From NCBI RefSeq assembly GCF_004000845.1, contig NZ_BIMA01000012.1, positions 1-64,000 of the forward strand: a stretch of DNA of 64,000 bases, given 5' to 3'. Below, piece after piece: positions 1 to 8,158 of this stretch (position 1 is the first letter of the stretch; each line of letters opens with the position of its first letter). The position numbers and the translations under genes were made by a program. This stretch comes from Paenibacillus koleovorans NBRC 103111 (GTDB lineage: Bacteria > Bacillota > Bacilli > Paenibacillales > NBRC-103111). The notes beneath the pieces were generated by a model. That model saw only the letters and a list, made by a program, of their open reading frames with translations, ran no database searches and had not been told where the DNA came from.

Positions 1-60
1 ACTACAACGCGGGCAACCGCAACGCGGGCCACTACAACGCGGGCAACCGCAACGCGGGCG
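1..60 (+). repeat. two tandem copies of a 30-bp unit
   Basis: Bases 1-30 and 31-60 are the same 30-bp unit except for the last base. Each codes for a YNAGNRNAGx-type decapeptide. The array probably starts before the window edge. Such units change in number easily by slippage or recombination. Confidence 0.9.
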
Positions 61-347
61 ATTTCAATAGCTGCAATTATTCTTCTGGTACGTTCTGCTC
101 GGAGGAGCCTCCGTTCCTCCTCTTCAACAAAGTCAGCCCGATCAGCCGTGACGAACTATACTGGCATCCTGGCTTCCGTGTCGCACGTCAGTTGCGCGTC
201 GTGGACGATGAAGGCAAAGGCATCGACTATAAGCAGGCGTGGGCGAACCTCTGGTCCGGTCTGTCGAACAGGGATATGATCGCGGTTCAGTCGTTACCGA
301 ACTTCGATGCCGACGTGTTCGAGACGATCACGGGGCTGCGCGTATGA
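3..347 (+). CDS. pentapeptide-like repeat protein, 5' truncated by window edge
   Basis: The frame is open from base 3 and stops at 345-347, giving 114 codons. The first 20 residues are Asn/Gly/Ala repeats (NAGNRNAGHY, NAGNRNAGDFN). They lead into an SCNYSSGTFC segment and a 90-residue C-terminal part without repeats (LLFNKVSPISRDELYW). Repeats of the N-x-G-N/D-x type are common in phage proteins and are thought to form a right-handed beta helix. The function is unknown. The stop overlaps the ATG of the next gene (ATGA), so the two are probably translated together. The true start and the number of repeats lie outside the window. Confidence 0.75.
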   Translation, partial: YNAGNRNAGHYNAGNRNAGDFNSCNYSSGTFCSEEPPFLLFNKVSPISRDELYWHPGFRVARQLRVVDDEGKGIDYKQAWANLWSGLSNRDMIAVQSLPNFDADVFETITGLRV

Positions 348-559
348 TCGGCGGATCACGTAAACCACGCAAGCTCGAAAGTCGGTTACGTAGCCACTTG
401 ATACAAATCGTTCATCTCCAACCTGAGTGCGAGGTGTGCGGCGTCCGTATGGACCCGCATTTCCTCCGGCCATGGAACGATCGGCAAACGTGTGGGTTCT
501 GCATTTCGACATACTCAGCCGAGGTGACGACACATGAAGACTACGAATACGCCCACTAG
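344..559 (+). CDS. small zinc-finger-like phage protein
   Basis: A 71-residue protein whose ATG overlaps the upstream stop codon. It has a basic N-terminus (GGSRKPRKLESRLR) and two CxxC pairs, CEVC near residue 35 and CGFC near residue 52, the usual spacing for one structural zinc site. The start at 344 is preferred over an upstream in-frame codon because of the ATGA overlap. The family is not recognised. Position in an early phage operon suggests a small DNA- or protein-binding accessory protein, which is inference only. Confidence 0.6.
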   Translation: MIGGSRKPRKLESRLRSHLIQIVHLQPECEVCGVRMDPHFLRPWNDRQTCGFCISTYSAEVTTHEDYEYAH

Positions 560-860
560 AGATTTGGAAGCGGATCTCGCGATCTGCGAGGCTGCGACGC
601 CGGGCAATTGGGAGACGGATGGATTCTCGGTCTTTACCGAAATGAAACCAGACTATTCGGGTGGGTACAGCATCTTTCATTCGCATGAGGGTCCTAATCG
701 CGAGAACGATTGCGAGTTCGCTTCCGCTGCCCGCGCAGGTTGGCCGTATGCGATTCGGCGGGCGATGGAAGCCGAGAACGAGATCGATCGGCTGCGGAAT
801 GAGCTGAACATGCTTCAAGAGCAATTACAACAGCAACACCGTAGCGCTTGCTACGACTAA
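534..860 (+). CDS. phage protein, Ead/Ea22-like N-terminus
   Basis: A 108-residue acidic protein. The segment LEADLAICEAATPGNW (about residues 11-26) resembles the opening of Ead/Ea22-like phage early proteins, whose function is unknown. The C-terminal 30 residues (AENEIDRLRNELNMLQEQLQ) should form a coiled coil, suggesting an oligomer. It overlaps the previous gene by 26 bases in another frame and belongs to the early operon. Confidence 0.6.
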   Translation: MKTTNTPTRDLEADLAICEAATPGNWETDGFSVFTEMKPDYSGGYSIFHSHEGPNRENDCEFASAARAGWPYAIRRAMEAENEIDRLRNELNMLQEQLQQQHRSACYD

Positions 861-885
861 TCATACATCAGGAGGCACGATCATC

Positions 886-1299
886 ATGTCCGTACAAATT
901 ATCGTAAGTGGCGATACCGCCGAAGAAGCACTCATCAAAATTGCAGCACTAGCCAATGGCTTGAAGACCGGCCAATTGGAGCCCGTCGCTATTCCTGCCG
1001 CTGAGCCCGAAAAGCCGAAACGACCGCGCCAGTCGAAACCGGAAGAAGTGAAGCAGCCTGAGCCCCCGGTCGTTGAGCCTGAGGAAGAAAATGACGATGA
1101 CTATCTCGGCGAAGAGCCATTAGCCGAACCGATTCCGACTGATGTCCAGCTCCGCGAGATCGCGAAGTCGAAGAGTGACGCTGACACAGCTGCACGTGCG
1201 GCGATTAAGGCCCTGCTGACGAAGTACGGGGTCGCGAATATCACAGGTGTACCAGAGGCCAAGCGCATCGCATTTAAGCGGGAACTGGAAGCTCTATGA
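886..1299 (+). CDS. hypothetical phage protein with charged linker
   Basis: A 137-residue protein with a good AGGAGG site 5' of the ATG. Residues 1-30 look folded (MSVQIIVSGDTAEEALIKIA). Residues 38-80 are a Pro/Glu/Lys-rich flexible linker, and the C-terminal 50 residues form a helical domain (AAIKALLTKYGVANITGVP). This N-domain, linker and C-domain layout is seen in small phage early proteins. Its stop overlaps the ATG of the HNH gene (ATGA). Function unknown. Confidence 0.6.
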   Translation: MSVQIIVSGDTAEEALIKIAALANGLKTGQLEPVAIPAAEPEKPKRPRQSKPEEVKQPEPPVVEPEEENDDDYLGEEPLAEPIPTDVQLREIAKSKSDADTAARAAIKALLTKYGVANITGVPEAKRIAFKRELEAL

Positions 1300-1826
1300 A
1301 AAACGGATTCGAAATCAGGGGCAATGTTGCCGCCATCCTTCTGCATCGAAACGATGGAGCCATTTTTGAAACCACCATTGATTTTAATGATCTTGAGAAG
1401 GCGGCAGAATTTCCGAACACCTGGTATGCAAGTTGGAATCCCCCAACACAGTCCTTCTATGTGTACGGTAAATTGCCAGCAGTCAGTGGTCGCCGTCAAA
1501 CTGTTCAGCTCCATAGATGGCTAGCTGGCGCAAGTCATACTCAGCAAGTCGATCATATCAATTTGGATACACTTGACAATCGACGTTCGAACTTACGACT
1601 CGCGTCGCCTGCTGAGAATGCTCAAAACAAAAAAGTCCAACGTCGAAATAACAAATCTGGTTACCGGGGAGTTTCTTGGTGTAGCACTAATCAGAAATGG
1701 ATTGCGCAGGTAATGGTCGGGCGTAAAAACAAGTTTATAGGTTATTTCAGCAATAAGCACGAAGCTGGTAAAAAAGTTGCGTCCGCGCGAGCAACACTCA
1801 TGCCTTTTTCTAGGGAGGCGCTATGA
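1296..1826 (+). CDS. HNH homing-type endonuclease with AP2-like domain
   Basis: A 176-residue protein. The HNH core is at about residues 70-105 (LHRWLAGA, then QVDHINLDTLDNRRSNLR), with H and N residues in the normal places. It is followed by an AP2-type DNA-binding domain at about 117-165 (NKSGYRGVSWCSTNQKW, KFIGYFSNKHEAGK). This pairing is typical of free-standing phage homing endonucleases. Its genes are joined by ATGA overlaps on both sides, so it is embedded in the operon rather than inserted with its own promoter. Local base composition is more AT-rich than the genes around it, which fits a recent arrival. Confidence 0.88.
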   Translation: MKNGFEIRGNVAAILLHRNDGAIFETTIDFNDLEKAAEFPNTWYASWNPPTQSFYVYGKLPAVSGRRQTVQLHRWLAGASHTQQVDHINLDTLDNRRSNLRLASPAENAQNKKVQRRNNKSGYRGVSWCSTNQKWIAQVMVGRKNKFIGYFSNKHEAGKKVASARATLMPFSREAL

Positions 1827-3016
1827 GCCATCATTCGGAACGTAAACATGCTCTTCTTGGGGCATCTAAAGCAGGTCAATGGCTGGCATGTCCGCCGAGT
1901 GCCCGGCTGCAAGAGGGGATCGAGGAGAAGCGCAGCGAGTACGCCGACGAGGGTACACTCGCGCACGAGCTGGCGGAGGTCAAACTCCGCCGGCGGCTCC
2001 TTCCATGTAATTCAGCGGAACGGAAGCGCCTTGAAGCCAAGCTGAAAGAGATCCACGCCGACACTCGATATGGTCCCGAGATGGAGAACGCCGTCCAGGA
2101 TTACGTCGAGATCGTCGAGGAGCGGTTCATGGCAGCCAAAGCACGCAGCTCCGACGCCGTGATTCTGTTGGAGGAACGTCTCGATTTCAGCGAATGGGTG
2201 CCTGACGGATTCGGGACCGGCGACGTCGTGCTGATTGCCGATGGCATTATGGAGATCATTGATTTAAAAATGGGTAAAGGCGTCCCGGTCAGCGCTACAG
2301 GAAACCCGCAGATGCGGCTGTACGCGCTCGGCGCGATTAACGGGTACAGCTTCCTCTACGACATTCGAGAGGTGCATATGACGATCGTGCAGCCTCGTCT
2401 CGATAGCGTGAGTACGGATACGATTTCTACCGACGGGCTGCTAGAGTGGGCCGATTCAATTGTTCGCCCGGCGGCTGCGCTGGCCGATGCCGGCGAAGGC
2501 GAGTTCAAGTCGGGAGACCATTGCCGTTGGTGCAAGGTCAAGGCAACCTGCAGGGCACGTGCCGACGCGAATATGGCTTCGCTAGCTGATGAATTCCGTA
2601 ATCCGGCATTGCTGTCGCTGGAGGAGGTTGGAGCGATTCTCTTTGTCGCTCAGCAGCTTAAAACGTGGGCGAACGACGTCGAGGAGTACGCCTTCGAGCA
2701 GGCAAAAGCCGGGCGACGTGTTCCGCAGTGGAAGCTGGTAGAGGGGCGTAGCAATCGAGCCATAACGGATAAGGAAGCCGCAAAGACGAAACTGATCGAG
2801 GCCGGCTACGGCTTGGACAAGATCATGAAACCGCAGGAAATGCAAGGGATCACCGAGCTTGAAACGAAGATTGTTGGTAAAAAGCTGTTCGGCACTCTCA
2901 TGGACGGACTGATTACGAAGCCGCCGGGCAAGCCGGTTCTAGTACCGGAGACCGATCCGAGGCAAGAACTGAACAGCGTTTCTTCTGATTTCGCTAACGA
3001 AAATTTTGATACCTAA
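1823..3016 (+). CDS. DUF2800 phage protein (PD-(D/E)XK nuclease-like)
   Basis: A 397-residue protein. The opening (HALLGASKAGQWLACPPSAR, then EYADEGTLAHELAE) is typical of DUF2800, a phage family regarded as PD-(D/E)XK/Cas4-like nuclease. Visible candidates for catalytic residues are GTGDVVLIADG and MEIIDLKMGKG (about residues 131-152, D and E/DxK). A cysteine set (CRWCKVKATCRAR, about 232-244) resembles the iron-sulfur or zinc ligands of RecB/Cas4-type nucleases. It directly precedes the DUF2815 SSB-like gene, the usual pairing, so the two probably act in phage recombination or end processing. Confidence 0.85.
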   Translation: MSHHSERKHALLGASKAGQWLACPPSARLQEGIEEKRSEYADEGTLAHELAEVKLRRRLLPCNSAERKRLEAKLKEIHADTRYGPEMENAVQDYVEIVEERFMAAKARSSDAVILLEERLDFSEWVPDGFGTGDVVLIADGIMEIIDLKMGKGVPVSATGNPQMRLYALGAINGYSFLYDIREVHMTIVQPRLDSVSTDTISTDGLLEWADSIVRPAAALADAGEGEFKSGDHCRWCKVKATCRARADANMASLADEFRNPALLSLEEVGAILFVAQQLKTWANDVEEYAFEQAKAGRRVPQWKLVEGRSNRAITDKEAAKTKLIEAGYGLDKIMKPQEMQGITELETKIVGKKLFGTLMDGLITKPPGKPVLVPETDPRQELNSVSSDFANENFDT

Positions 3017-3031
3017 AGGAGCAATCACATC

Positions 3032-3631
3032 ATGGCAAACGACAACACGACAACGAAATTGGTAACGGGTAAGGTACGGCTCAGCTACGCGAAGGTCTGG
3101 GAAGCGGAGCCGGATGACTTCGGAAATCTGTGGTACAGCACGGCGATCCTGATCCCGAAAGAGGACAAAGCAACGCTGGCGAAGTACAAAACGATTATTG
3201 ACGCGCTCAAAGAGCAGGCAAAAGCTAAGTACGGCGGTAAGCTGCCGAAAGACTTCCACACGCCGCTTCGCGACGGTGACGAAGAAGCGGAAGACAAAGG
3301 CGAAGCCTACGTCGGACACTACTTCTTCAACGCCAAATCGAAAAACAAGCCCGGTATCGCGAAGCCAATCGGCAAGGATACGGAAGGCAAAACGAAGTTT
3401 CAGGAGATCACCGACACCACGGAAGTTTATTCCGGCGTCTATGCGAAGGTATCCGTAAACTTCTATTTGTTTGACACGAAAGGCAATAAAGGCATCGCCG
3501 CGGGCTTAAACAACATCGTGAAAGTGCAGGACGGTGAATCGCTCGGCGGTCGCGCCAGTGTGAAGGATGATTTCGCGAACGAAGAGTTCGACGATGCGGA
3601 TGATGTCGAGGACGACGATTTCTTGGGTTAA
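3032..3631 (+). CDS. DUF2815 ssDNA-binding-like protein
   Basis: A 199-residue protein matching DUF2815: VTGKVRLSYAKVWEAEP, WYSTAILIPKEDKATL and KLPKDFHTPLRDGDEE. The family is predicted to have an OB fold and to bind single-stranded DNA, functionally like T7 gp2.5. The last 20 residues are strongly acidic and end in DDDFLG, as in SSB tails that bind partner proteins. It follows the DUF2800 gene by 15 bases and precedes the DNA polymerase gene. A terminator-like hairpin lies just after it. Confidence 0.87.
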   Translation: MANDNTTTKLVTGKVRLSYAKVWEAEPDDFGNLWYSTAILIPKEDKATLAKYKTIIDALKEQAKAKYGGKLPKDFHTPLRDGDEEAEDKGEAYVGHYFFNAKSKNKPGIAKPIGKDTEGKTKFQEITDTTEVYSGVYAKVSVNFYLFDTKGNKGIAAGLNNIVKVQDGESLGGRASVKDDFANEEFDDADDVEDDDFLG

Positions 3632-3639
3632 TTGCTGCT

Positions 3640-3669
3640 AAAGGGGATTCAGAAGGATCCCCTTTTCTT
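3640..3669 (+). terminator. intrinsic terminator after SSB-like gene
   Basis: A 9-bp perfect inverted repeat (AAAGGGGAT / ATCCCCTTT) with an 8-base loop is followed by TTTTCTTA. It may partly separate expression of the SSB-like gene from the polymerase, since no strong new promoter is seen in the 60-base gap. Confidence 0.6.
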
Positions 3670-3690
3670 ATCCAAGGGAGGGAGTAAGCA

Positions 3691-5646
3691 ATGACCATTC
3701 TCCGTATCGACGTCGAAACTTTTTCATCCATCGACTTAAAGACCTGCGGCATGCACCGCTACATCGAGTCGCCAGACTTCGAGATCCTACTGTTCGCCTT
3801 CGCTTACGACAACGAGCCCGTGCGTGTAATCGACCTTACCGCGTTCGAGGATCTACCAGACTACATCATTCACGACCTCACCGATCCGGGAGTCATCAAA
3901 ACGGCATTTAATGCCGTTTTCGAACGCGGGACGATTTCGAAGCACTTCGGCATCACCTGCGACCCGGTCCAGTGGAGATGTACAGCTGTTCACGCGCTGG
4001 CACTCGGTCTGCCGGGATACCTCGAAGGAGTGGCCGAAGTGCTAAAGCTGGAAGCCCAGAAGGACACCAAGGGTAAAGCGCTGATCAAGTATTTCAGCGT
4101 CCCGTGTAAGCCGTCGAAGGCCAACGGGCAGCGTACCCGCAACCACCCGCATCATGAGCCGGAGAAGTGGGCCGAGTACATCGAGTATAACCGGCAGGAC
4201 GTTGTCGTCGAGCGGGAGATCGCGAAGAAGCTGGAGCGCTTCCCGGTGCCGGCGCATGAGTGGAAGCTGTGGGCACTCGACCAGCGGATCAACGATCGCG
4301 GCGTCCGGCTGGATCCGGTTCTCGTACAGGCGGCTATCGAGTGTGCGGGGTTGTACACGGAGCGCCTGATCGCGGCGGCGAAGGAGCTGACCGGGCTCGA
4401 CAATCCAAATAGCTTAACCCAAGTCAAGGCTTGGCTTGCTGAGAAAGGGCTCGAGACGCCGGAAGGATTAGGGAAGGACCTCATGCCTGTACTGATGGAC
4501 GCCGCTCCCTGCGATGATACGAGACAGATGCTGGAGTTTCGCCAGGAGATGGGTAAGACCAGCAACAGCAAATACGATGCCATGGCGAGGGCGATATGCT
4601 CGGATGACCGGGTGCGCGGGATTCTCCAATTTTGCGGGGCGAATCGGACATGGCGCTGGGCCGGCCGGAATGTGCAGATGCATAACTTGCCGCAGAACCA
4701 TCTCGATGACTTGGCTCTTGCGCGGGAGACGCTTAGAAGTGGTGATTATGAAATGCTGGAGCTGCTTTATGGTCCGCCGCCTTTCGTCCTCTCTCAGCTC
4801 GTGCGTACCGCGTTAATCCCTTCTGATGGCTGCCGATTCATTGTCTCGGATTTCAGCGCCATCGAGGCTCGCGTCATTGCGTGGCTGGCTGACGAGCATT
4901 GGGTGCTCGACGTATTTAGAGGGCACGGGCGAATATATGAAGCAACAGCGTCCCGCATGTTCTGCATCCCGTTCGAGACGATCGTCAAAGGGCACGAGAA
5001 TTACAAATATCGGGTGCCGGGTAAGGTAGCTACGCTCGCCTGTGGATTCGGTGGCGGAGTGGCGGCGCTGGAGAAGATGGATAAGAAAAAAGAAATTCCA
5101 GCTGAACAGTACGATTCACTCGTCAAGCAGTGGCGTCAAGCGAATCCGAACATTCGTAAGCTCTGGTATGCAACGGAAGAAGCCGCCATGAAAGCTGTTC
5201 GCGAGAAGACGACCGTCAAGCTAGCCCATGGCGTCCGGTATCGGTACGAAGCCGGCATATTGTTCGCTGACTTGCCGAGCGGCCATAGTCTGGCCTATCC
5301 GCAAGCCGCGATCAAGTATGATGCAAAATTCGACAAGGATGGTCTTGTGTTCTACGCGCAAGACGACCGGAACCAGTGGTCGCAGCAGCGGACATGGGGC
5401 GGGACGCTCGTCGAGAATCTGATACAGGCGATTGCCCGGGATTGTCTGGCGGAGAGCTTGATGCGTCTGGATAAAGCGGGATACGAGATTGTATTGCACG
5501 TACACGATGAAGCAGTGCTGGACGTACCCTGGGGGACCGGATCCGTGGAGCATGTGACGGAGATTATGAGTCGTCCGATTGATTGGGCGCCAGGGCTCCC
5601 GCTCTCTGCGGCCGGGTTCGAAACGGAATTCTATATGAAGGATTGA
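3691..5646 (+). CDS. phage DNA polymerase, family A, with 3'-5' exonuclease
   Basis: A 651-residue replicative polymerase. The exonuclease domain comes first: Exo I RIDVETFSS (D7, E9), Exo II around NAVFE (74-78) and Exo III YNRQD (166-170). The polymerase domain has motif A SDFSAIEARVIAWLADE (about 386-402), motif B KVATLACGFGG (about 445) and motif C LHVHDEAVLDVP (about 601, the HDE signature). All catalytic acids expected for proofreading and synthesis are present, so it should be active. An AGGGAGGGAG site lies 5' of the ATG. It sits between the SSB-like gene and the HTH-repeat gene. Confidence 0.95.
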   Translation: MTILRIDVETFSSIDLKTCGMHRYIESPDFEILLFAFAYDNEPVRVIDLTAFEDLPDYIIHDLTDPGVIKTAFNAVFERGTISKHFGITCDPVQWRCTAVHALALGLPGYLEGVAEVLKLEAQKDTKGKALIKYFSVPCKPSKANGQRTRNHPHHEPEKWAEYIEYNRQDVVVEREIAKKLERFPVPAHEWKLWALDQRINDRGVRLDPVLVQAAIECAGLYTERLIAAAKELTGLDNPNSLTQVKAWLAEKGLETPEGLGKDLMPVLMDAAPCDDTRQMLEFRQEMGKTSNSKYDAMARAICSDDRVRGILQFCGANRTWRWAGRNVQMHNLPQNHLDDLALARETLRSGDYEMLELLYGPPPFVLSQLVRTALIPSDGCRFIVSDFSAIEARVIAWLADEHWVLDVFRGHGRIYEATASRMFCIPFETIVKGHENYKYRVPGKVATLACGFGGGVAALEKMDKKKEIPAEQYDSLVKQWRQANPNIRKLWYATEEAAMKAVREKTTVKLAHGVRYRYEAGILFADLPSGHSLAYPQAAIKYDAKFDKDGLVFYAQDDRNQWSQQRTWGGTLVENLIQAIARDCLAESLMRLDKAGYEIVLHVHDEAVLDVPWGTGSVEHVTEIMSRPIDWAPGLPLSAAGFETEFYMKD

Positions 5647-6182
5647 TGGAGATGAGCCACTATTTTTATATAACGCCTGAGGAGTACGCTCGTGCTGCGG
5701 AGATTGGTGTCGATAATCAAACTCTGGATCGACGCGTCCGTGAAATGGGATGGAAAAAGGAACGTGCCATTACTACACCGATTCGTTCGCTCGATAAGGG
5801 GCGGAGCTATTGGCGGAAAGTAGCCGAACAGAACGGAATATCGTTTTCAGCCTTCCATTCGCGTCTATCGCGCGGGTGGAGCGCCGAAGAGGCAGCAACC
5901 AAACCGAAGGAGTCCCAAGAGGACATAAGATCGCACGCCCTGCAAGCCATGGAAAGGGTAAGAGTACATCCGGAAAAGTACCTCAGAATGGCCGAGCAAA
6001 ATGGGATCCCCTACCATACTTTTCACACTCGCGTGAAGAATCTTGGTTGGGATTACGATCGCGCAGCGTCGGAACCGGTATGGTCGAAGAAGCAAGCAGG
6101 ACACAAAGGGGCGAAGGCTCTACGCGATCGTGAAGGGGATTGGGCGGCTCAGATTTTTGGAAAACGGCAACTCAAATCATGA
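5646..6182 (+). CDS. protein with three HTH-like repeats
   Basis: A 178-residue basic protein whose ATG overlaps the polymerase stop (TGATG). A second ATG two codons later is also possible. It contains three copies of a roughly 40-residue unit of the form A-x-x-x-G-[IV]-x-x-x-[TA]-[FL]-x-x-R-[VL]-x-x-x-GW: VDNQTLDRRVREMGW, GISFSAFHSRLSRGW and GIPYHTFHTRVKNLGW. Each is followed by a short AA/P-containing link (EEAATKP, DRAASEP). The units look like small helix-turn-helix DNA-binding modules. Such proteins are frequent in Firmicute phages, but no function is established. Co-translation with the polymerase suggests a role in replication, which is inference. Confidence 0.7.
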   Translation: MEMSHYFYITPEEYARAAEIGVDNQTLDRRVREMGWKKERAITTPIRSLDKGRSYWRKVAEQNGISFSAFHSRLSRGWSAEEAATKPKESQEDIRSHALQAMERVRVHPEKYLRMAEQNGIPYHTFHTRVKNLGWDYDRAASEPVWSKKQAGHKGAKALRDREGDWAAQIFGKRQLKS

Positions 6183-6204
6183 GTAAGGGAGCGTATCGAA
6201 AACC

Positions 6205-6603
6205 ATGAAAACTAAAACTAAAATCAAAATGTTCATCTCAATCGCCCTGGTCGTTCTACTGGTAGCGTGTTCGGAAGCAGATACCGTGTCGAACAATATT
6301 TCAAAAGCCGCTGATTCGTTTGAAGTTCAACGCAGAATTATCTTCTTTAACGGGATTACGGATAAGTATTTGCTCACTATTGAGGGCCTTTGTTCGCTTG
6401 GAAATAATGATCAACCAGGAAGGCTATCGGTTACATGTAAGGTGGGTCCAACCGTGTATAAGAAACATTTTCTTGGCTTAAGCGACAACGTGAGTTTCCT
6501 AGTAGAGCAAACGGATGCTGTGAAAGCCGATCCGTTTCACTATCGCATTTTGTTCCGACCGGAGTCGATTATTCCCGATATTGATTTGCAAGTATCAAAA
6601 TGA
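6205..6603 (+). CDS. phage lipoprotein, beta-sandwich type
   Basis: A 132-residue protein with a classic lipoprotein signal: basic start (KTKTKIK), hydrophobic core (FISIALVVLLVA) and lipobox LVAC with Cys22. The mature part begins SEADTVSNNISKAADSF, like phage beta-sandwich lipoproteins. It would be anchored outside the host membrane. Such proteins are often suspected of superinfection exclusion, but that is not shown. Its place inside the replication genes is typical for the family. It could be expressed during lysogeny only if an unseen promoter exists, since it follows the previous gene by 22 bases. Confidence 0.75.
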   Translation: MKTKTKIKMFISIALVVLLVACSEADTVSNNISKAADSFEVQRRIIFFNGITDKYLLTIEGLCSLGNNDQPGRLSVTCKVGPTVYKKHFLGLSDNVSFLVEQTDAVKADPFHYRILFRPESIIPDIDLQVSK

Positions 6604-6637
6604 ATAGACCTTTGCATCACGGAAAGGAGTAGATTTC

Positions 6638-7180
6638 ATGCAATTTGTACAACCAATTCGGGATACAGAGAAAATCGAGCAGATGAAGAAGGCGCTGCTC
6701 ACTAGATCTAAACGCGATTGGTTCATCTTCGTGTTCGGCATCAATACCGGCCTGCGGATAGGTGACATTCTTCGGCTTCACGTCAAAGACATCCGCAACC
6801 GGACGCACGTCAGCCTGATCGAAGGCAAGACGCGCAAAAAGAAATGGGTTCCGATCAATGCGGATCTGAAACGGATCATTGACGATTACACGGCAGGTAT
6901 GAAACCCAACGACCCATTGTTCAAGTCATATCGGACTAAGCAGAACCTGGGGCGCGTTCAGGTGTATCGAATCCTTAACATGGCTGCTGCCGAATGCGGC
7001 CTAGAGGAAATCGGCACTCATACCCTGCGCAAGACGTTCGGCTACCACTTCTACCAGAAAACGCATGATGTTGCGATGCTTCAAAACATATTCAATCATG
7101 CTTATCCTTCGCTGACCATGCGGTATATCGGCATAAACCAGGACATGATCGATGAAGCGGTCAGTGAATTCACACTATGA
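6638..7180 (+). CDS. short tyrosine recombinase/integrase
   Basis: A 180-residue protein with the full tyrosine recombinase catalytic set: R40 (TGLRIGD), K64 (EGKTRKKK), H128 and R131 (HTLRKTFG), H154 (FNHAYPSLT) and nucleophile Y163 (MRYIG). It lacks the N-terminal core-binding domain, so it is about half the length of a normal integrase and consists only of the catalytic domain. Short recombinases of this type are common in the replication modules of Firmicute phages. It may resolve concatemers or dimers rather than integrate the prophage. A conventional integrase may lie left of the window. The stop overlaps the next ATG (ATGA). Confidence 0.9.
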   Translation: MQFVQPIRDTEKIEQMKKALLTRSKRDWFIFVFGINTGLRIGDILRLHVKDIRNRTHVSLIEGKTRKKKWVPINADLKRIIDDYTAGMKPNDPLFKSYRTKQNLGRVQVYRILNMAAAECGLEEIGTHTLRKTFGYHFYQKTHDVAMLQNIFNHAYPSLTMRYIGINQDMIDEAVSEFTL

Positions 7181-7542
7181 CATGTGCCCACTCACTTAAA
7201 CCGCATGACTTACCGTTGCAAAGAAATGCGCTTCGGGTTGAGATTATGACGCCCGATCATCGATGTGCGATGTTGCCGAAAACCGATCAGTACGGTCGAA
7301 CTATTGATATTTTCAGATGGGTTTTTTCTGGTGGGGATCCTACAGCGGCAGCTCATCCGTGTGTTGGCGGAGACAGTCCGCGTTGCCCTCGTAATGTAGC
7401 AGCAGAAGATTCGTTCATGAATGACGGCAAGAGAGGGCCGTGTCCGAATTGTCAGACTTTCAACCGTCGCATAGGATACGGACCAGTCACATGCAGGGAT
7501 TGCGGCTATCTATTCAACCTGATTAGTGATGTGAACATCTGA
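7177..7542 (+). CDS. zinc-ribbon phage protein
   Basis: A 121-residue protein overlapping the recombinase stop. The C-terminus carries a clear zinc ribbon, CPNCQTFNRR...CRDCGYLF, with two CxxC pairs. An earlier segment (PCVGGDSPRCPRN) has further cysteines. The family is not recognised. It is translationally coupled to the recombinase and may bind nucleic acid. Confidence 0.55.
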   Translation: MTCAHSLKPHDLPLQRNALRVEIMTPDHRCAMLPKTDQYGRTIDIFRWVFSGGDPTAAAHPCVGGDSPRCPRNVAAEDSFMNDGKRGPCPNCQTFNRRIGYGPVTCRDCGYLFNLISDVNI

Positions 7543-7572
7543 ATAACGAAGGACATGAGGAGGTTGAAGGAA

Positions 7573-7956
7573 ATGTTGACACGTGAACAAATTATGGCGA
7601 TGAAGCCTGGTCCTGAGATGGATCAGATCGTGAACAAAAAGCTATTCGGGTTTACTGTACGTGCACATAGAGACATTGCCAAACTCGGACTGCCATTTGA
7701 TCGGTCGGACTTTTTACCCTCTTCGTTTTTGCCGAACGCCTGGGAAGTGGTTAAAAAGGTTCACGAAACGATCGGTCCTATGATATTGAGTAACAATGAT
7801 TATCGCGGATGGTACTCTTGTGGATTTTATCTTGACGATGTAACGATTGTCGAAACGGAAGCAGAGACAGCGCCTCTTGCGATTTGCAGGGCTTTTCTTT
7901 TAGCTGATTTGGAACGGAGCGAACGTCAAAGCGAAGAAATTGAGGAGCAAGACTGA
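7573..7956 (+). CDS. phage ABA-sandwich domain protein
   Basis: A 127-residue protein. The start at 7573 is chosen because AGGAGG at 7558-7563 lies 9 bases before it; the ATG at 7555 has no such site. The sequence LTREQIMAMKPGPEMDQIV, later WEVVKKVHE and a C-terminal ICRAFLLADLE, fits the small alpha-beta-alpha 'phage ABA sandwich' family, often found in Bacillales phages as an accessory protein of unknown role. Confidence 0.7.
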   Translation: MLTREQIMAMKPGPEMDQIVNKKLFGFTVRAHRDIAKLGLPFDRSDFLPSSFLPNAWEVVKKVHETIGPMILSNNDYRGWYSCGFYLDDVTIVETEAETAPLAICRAFLLADLERSERQSEEIEEQD

Positions 7957-7986
7957 ATATTTAGTTGCGTGAGGGAGGTAGCCCCG

Positions 7987-8142
7987 ATGTGCAGTAGCAA
8001 CACGTGCAAGTGCGGCAGACAACTTTGTGACCTCTGTAGGAAGGTACGAGCAACAAAGGTCATGAAAAACAAGCTCAACGGCAACAGACTGAACTGCTGT
8101 GACGGCTGCTATAAGGAAGTCTGGGATCAAAAAGCCCTATAA
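7987..8142 (+). CDS. small cysteine-rich protein
   Basis: A 51-residue ORF with GGAGG ahead of the ATG. Eight cysteines occur in pairs: CKCG, CDLC and CCDGC near the C-terminus. It is likely a zinc-binding micro-protein. It ends 16 bases before the primase/helicase start. Conservation would need checking, but the ribosome binding site and the regular Cys pairs argue that it is real. Confidence 0.5.
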   Translation: MCSSNTCKCGRQLCDLCRKVRATKVMKNKLNGNRLNCCDGCYKEVWDQKAL

Positions 8143-8158
8143 CAAAGCAGGTGATTCA

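Noticed and set aside
1-60. CRISPR-like array at the left edge
   Set aside because: The units are adjacent without spacers and are coding (pentapeptide-like).
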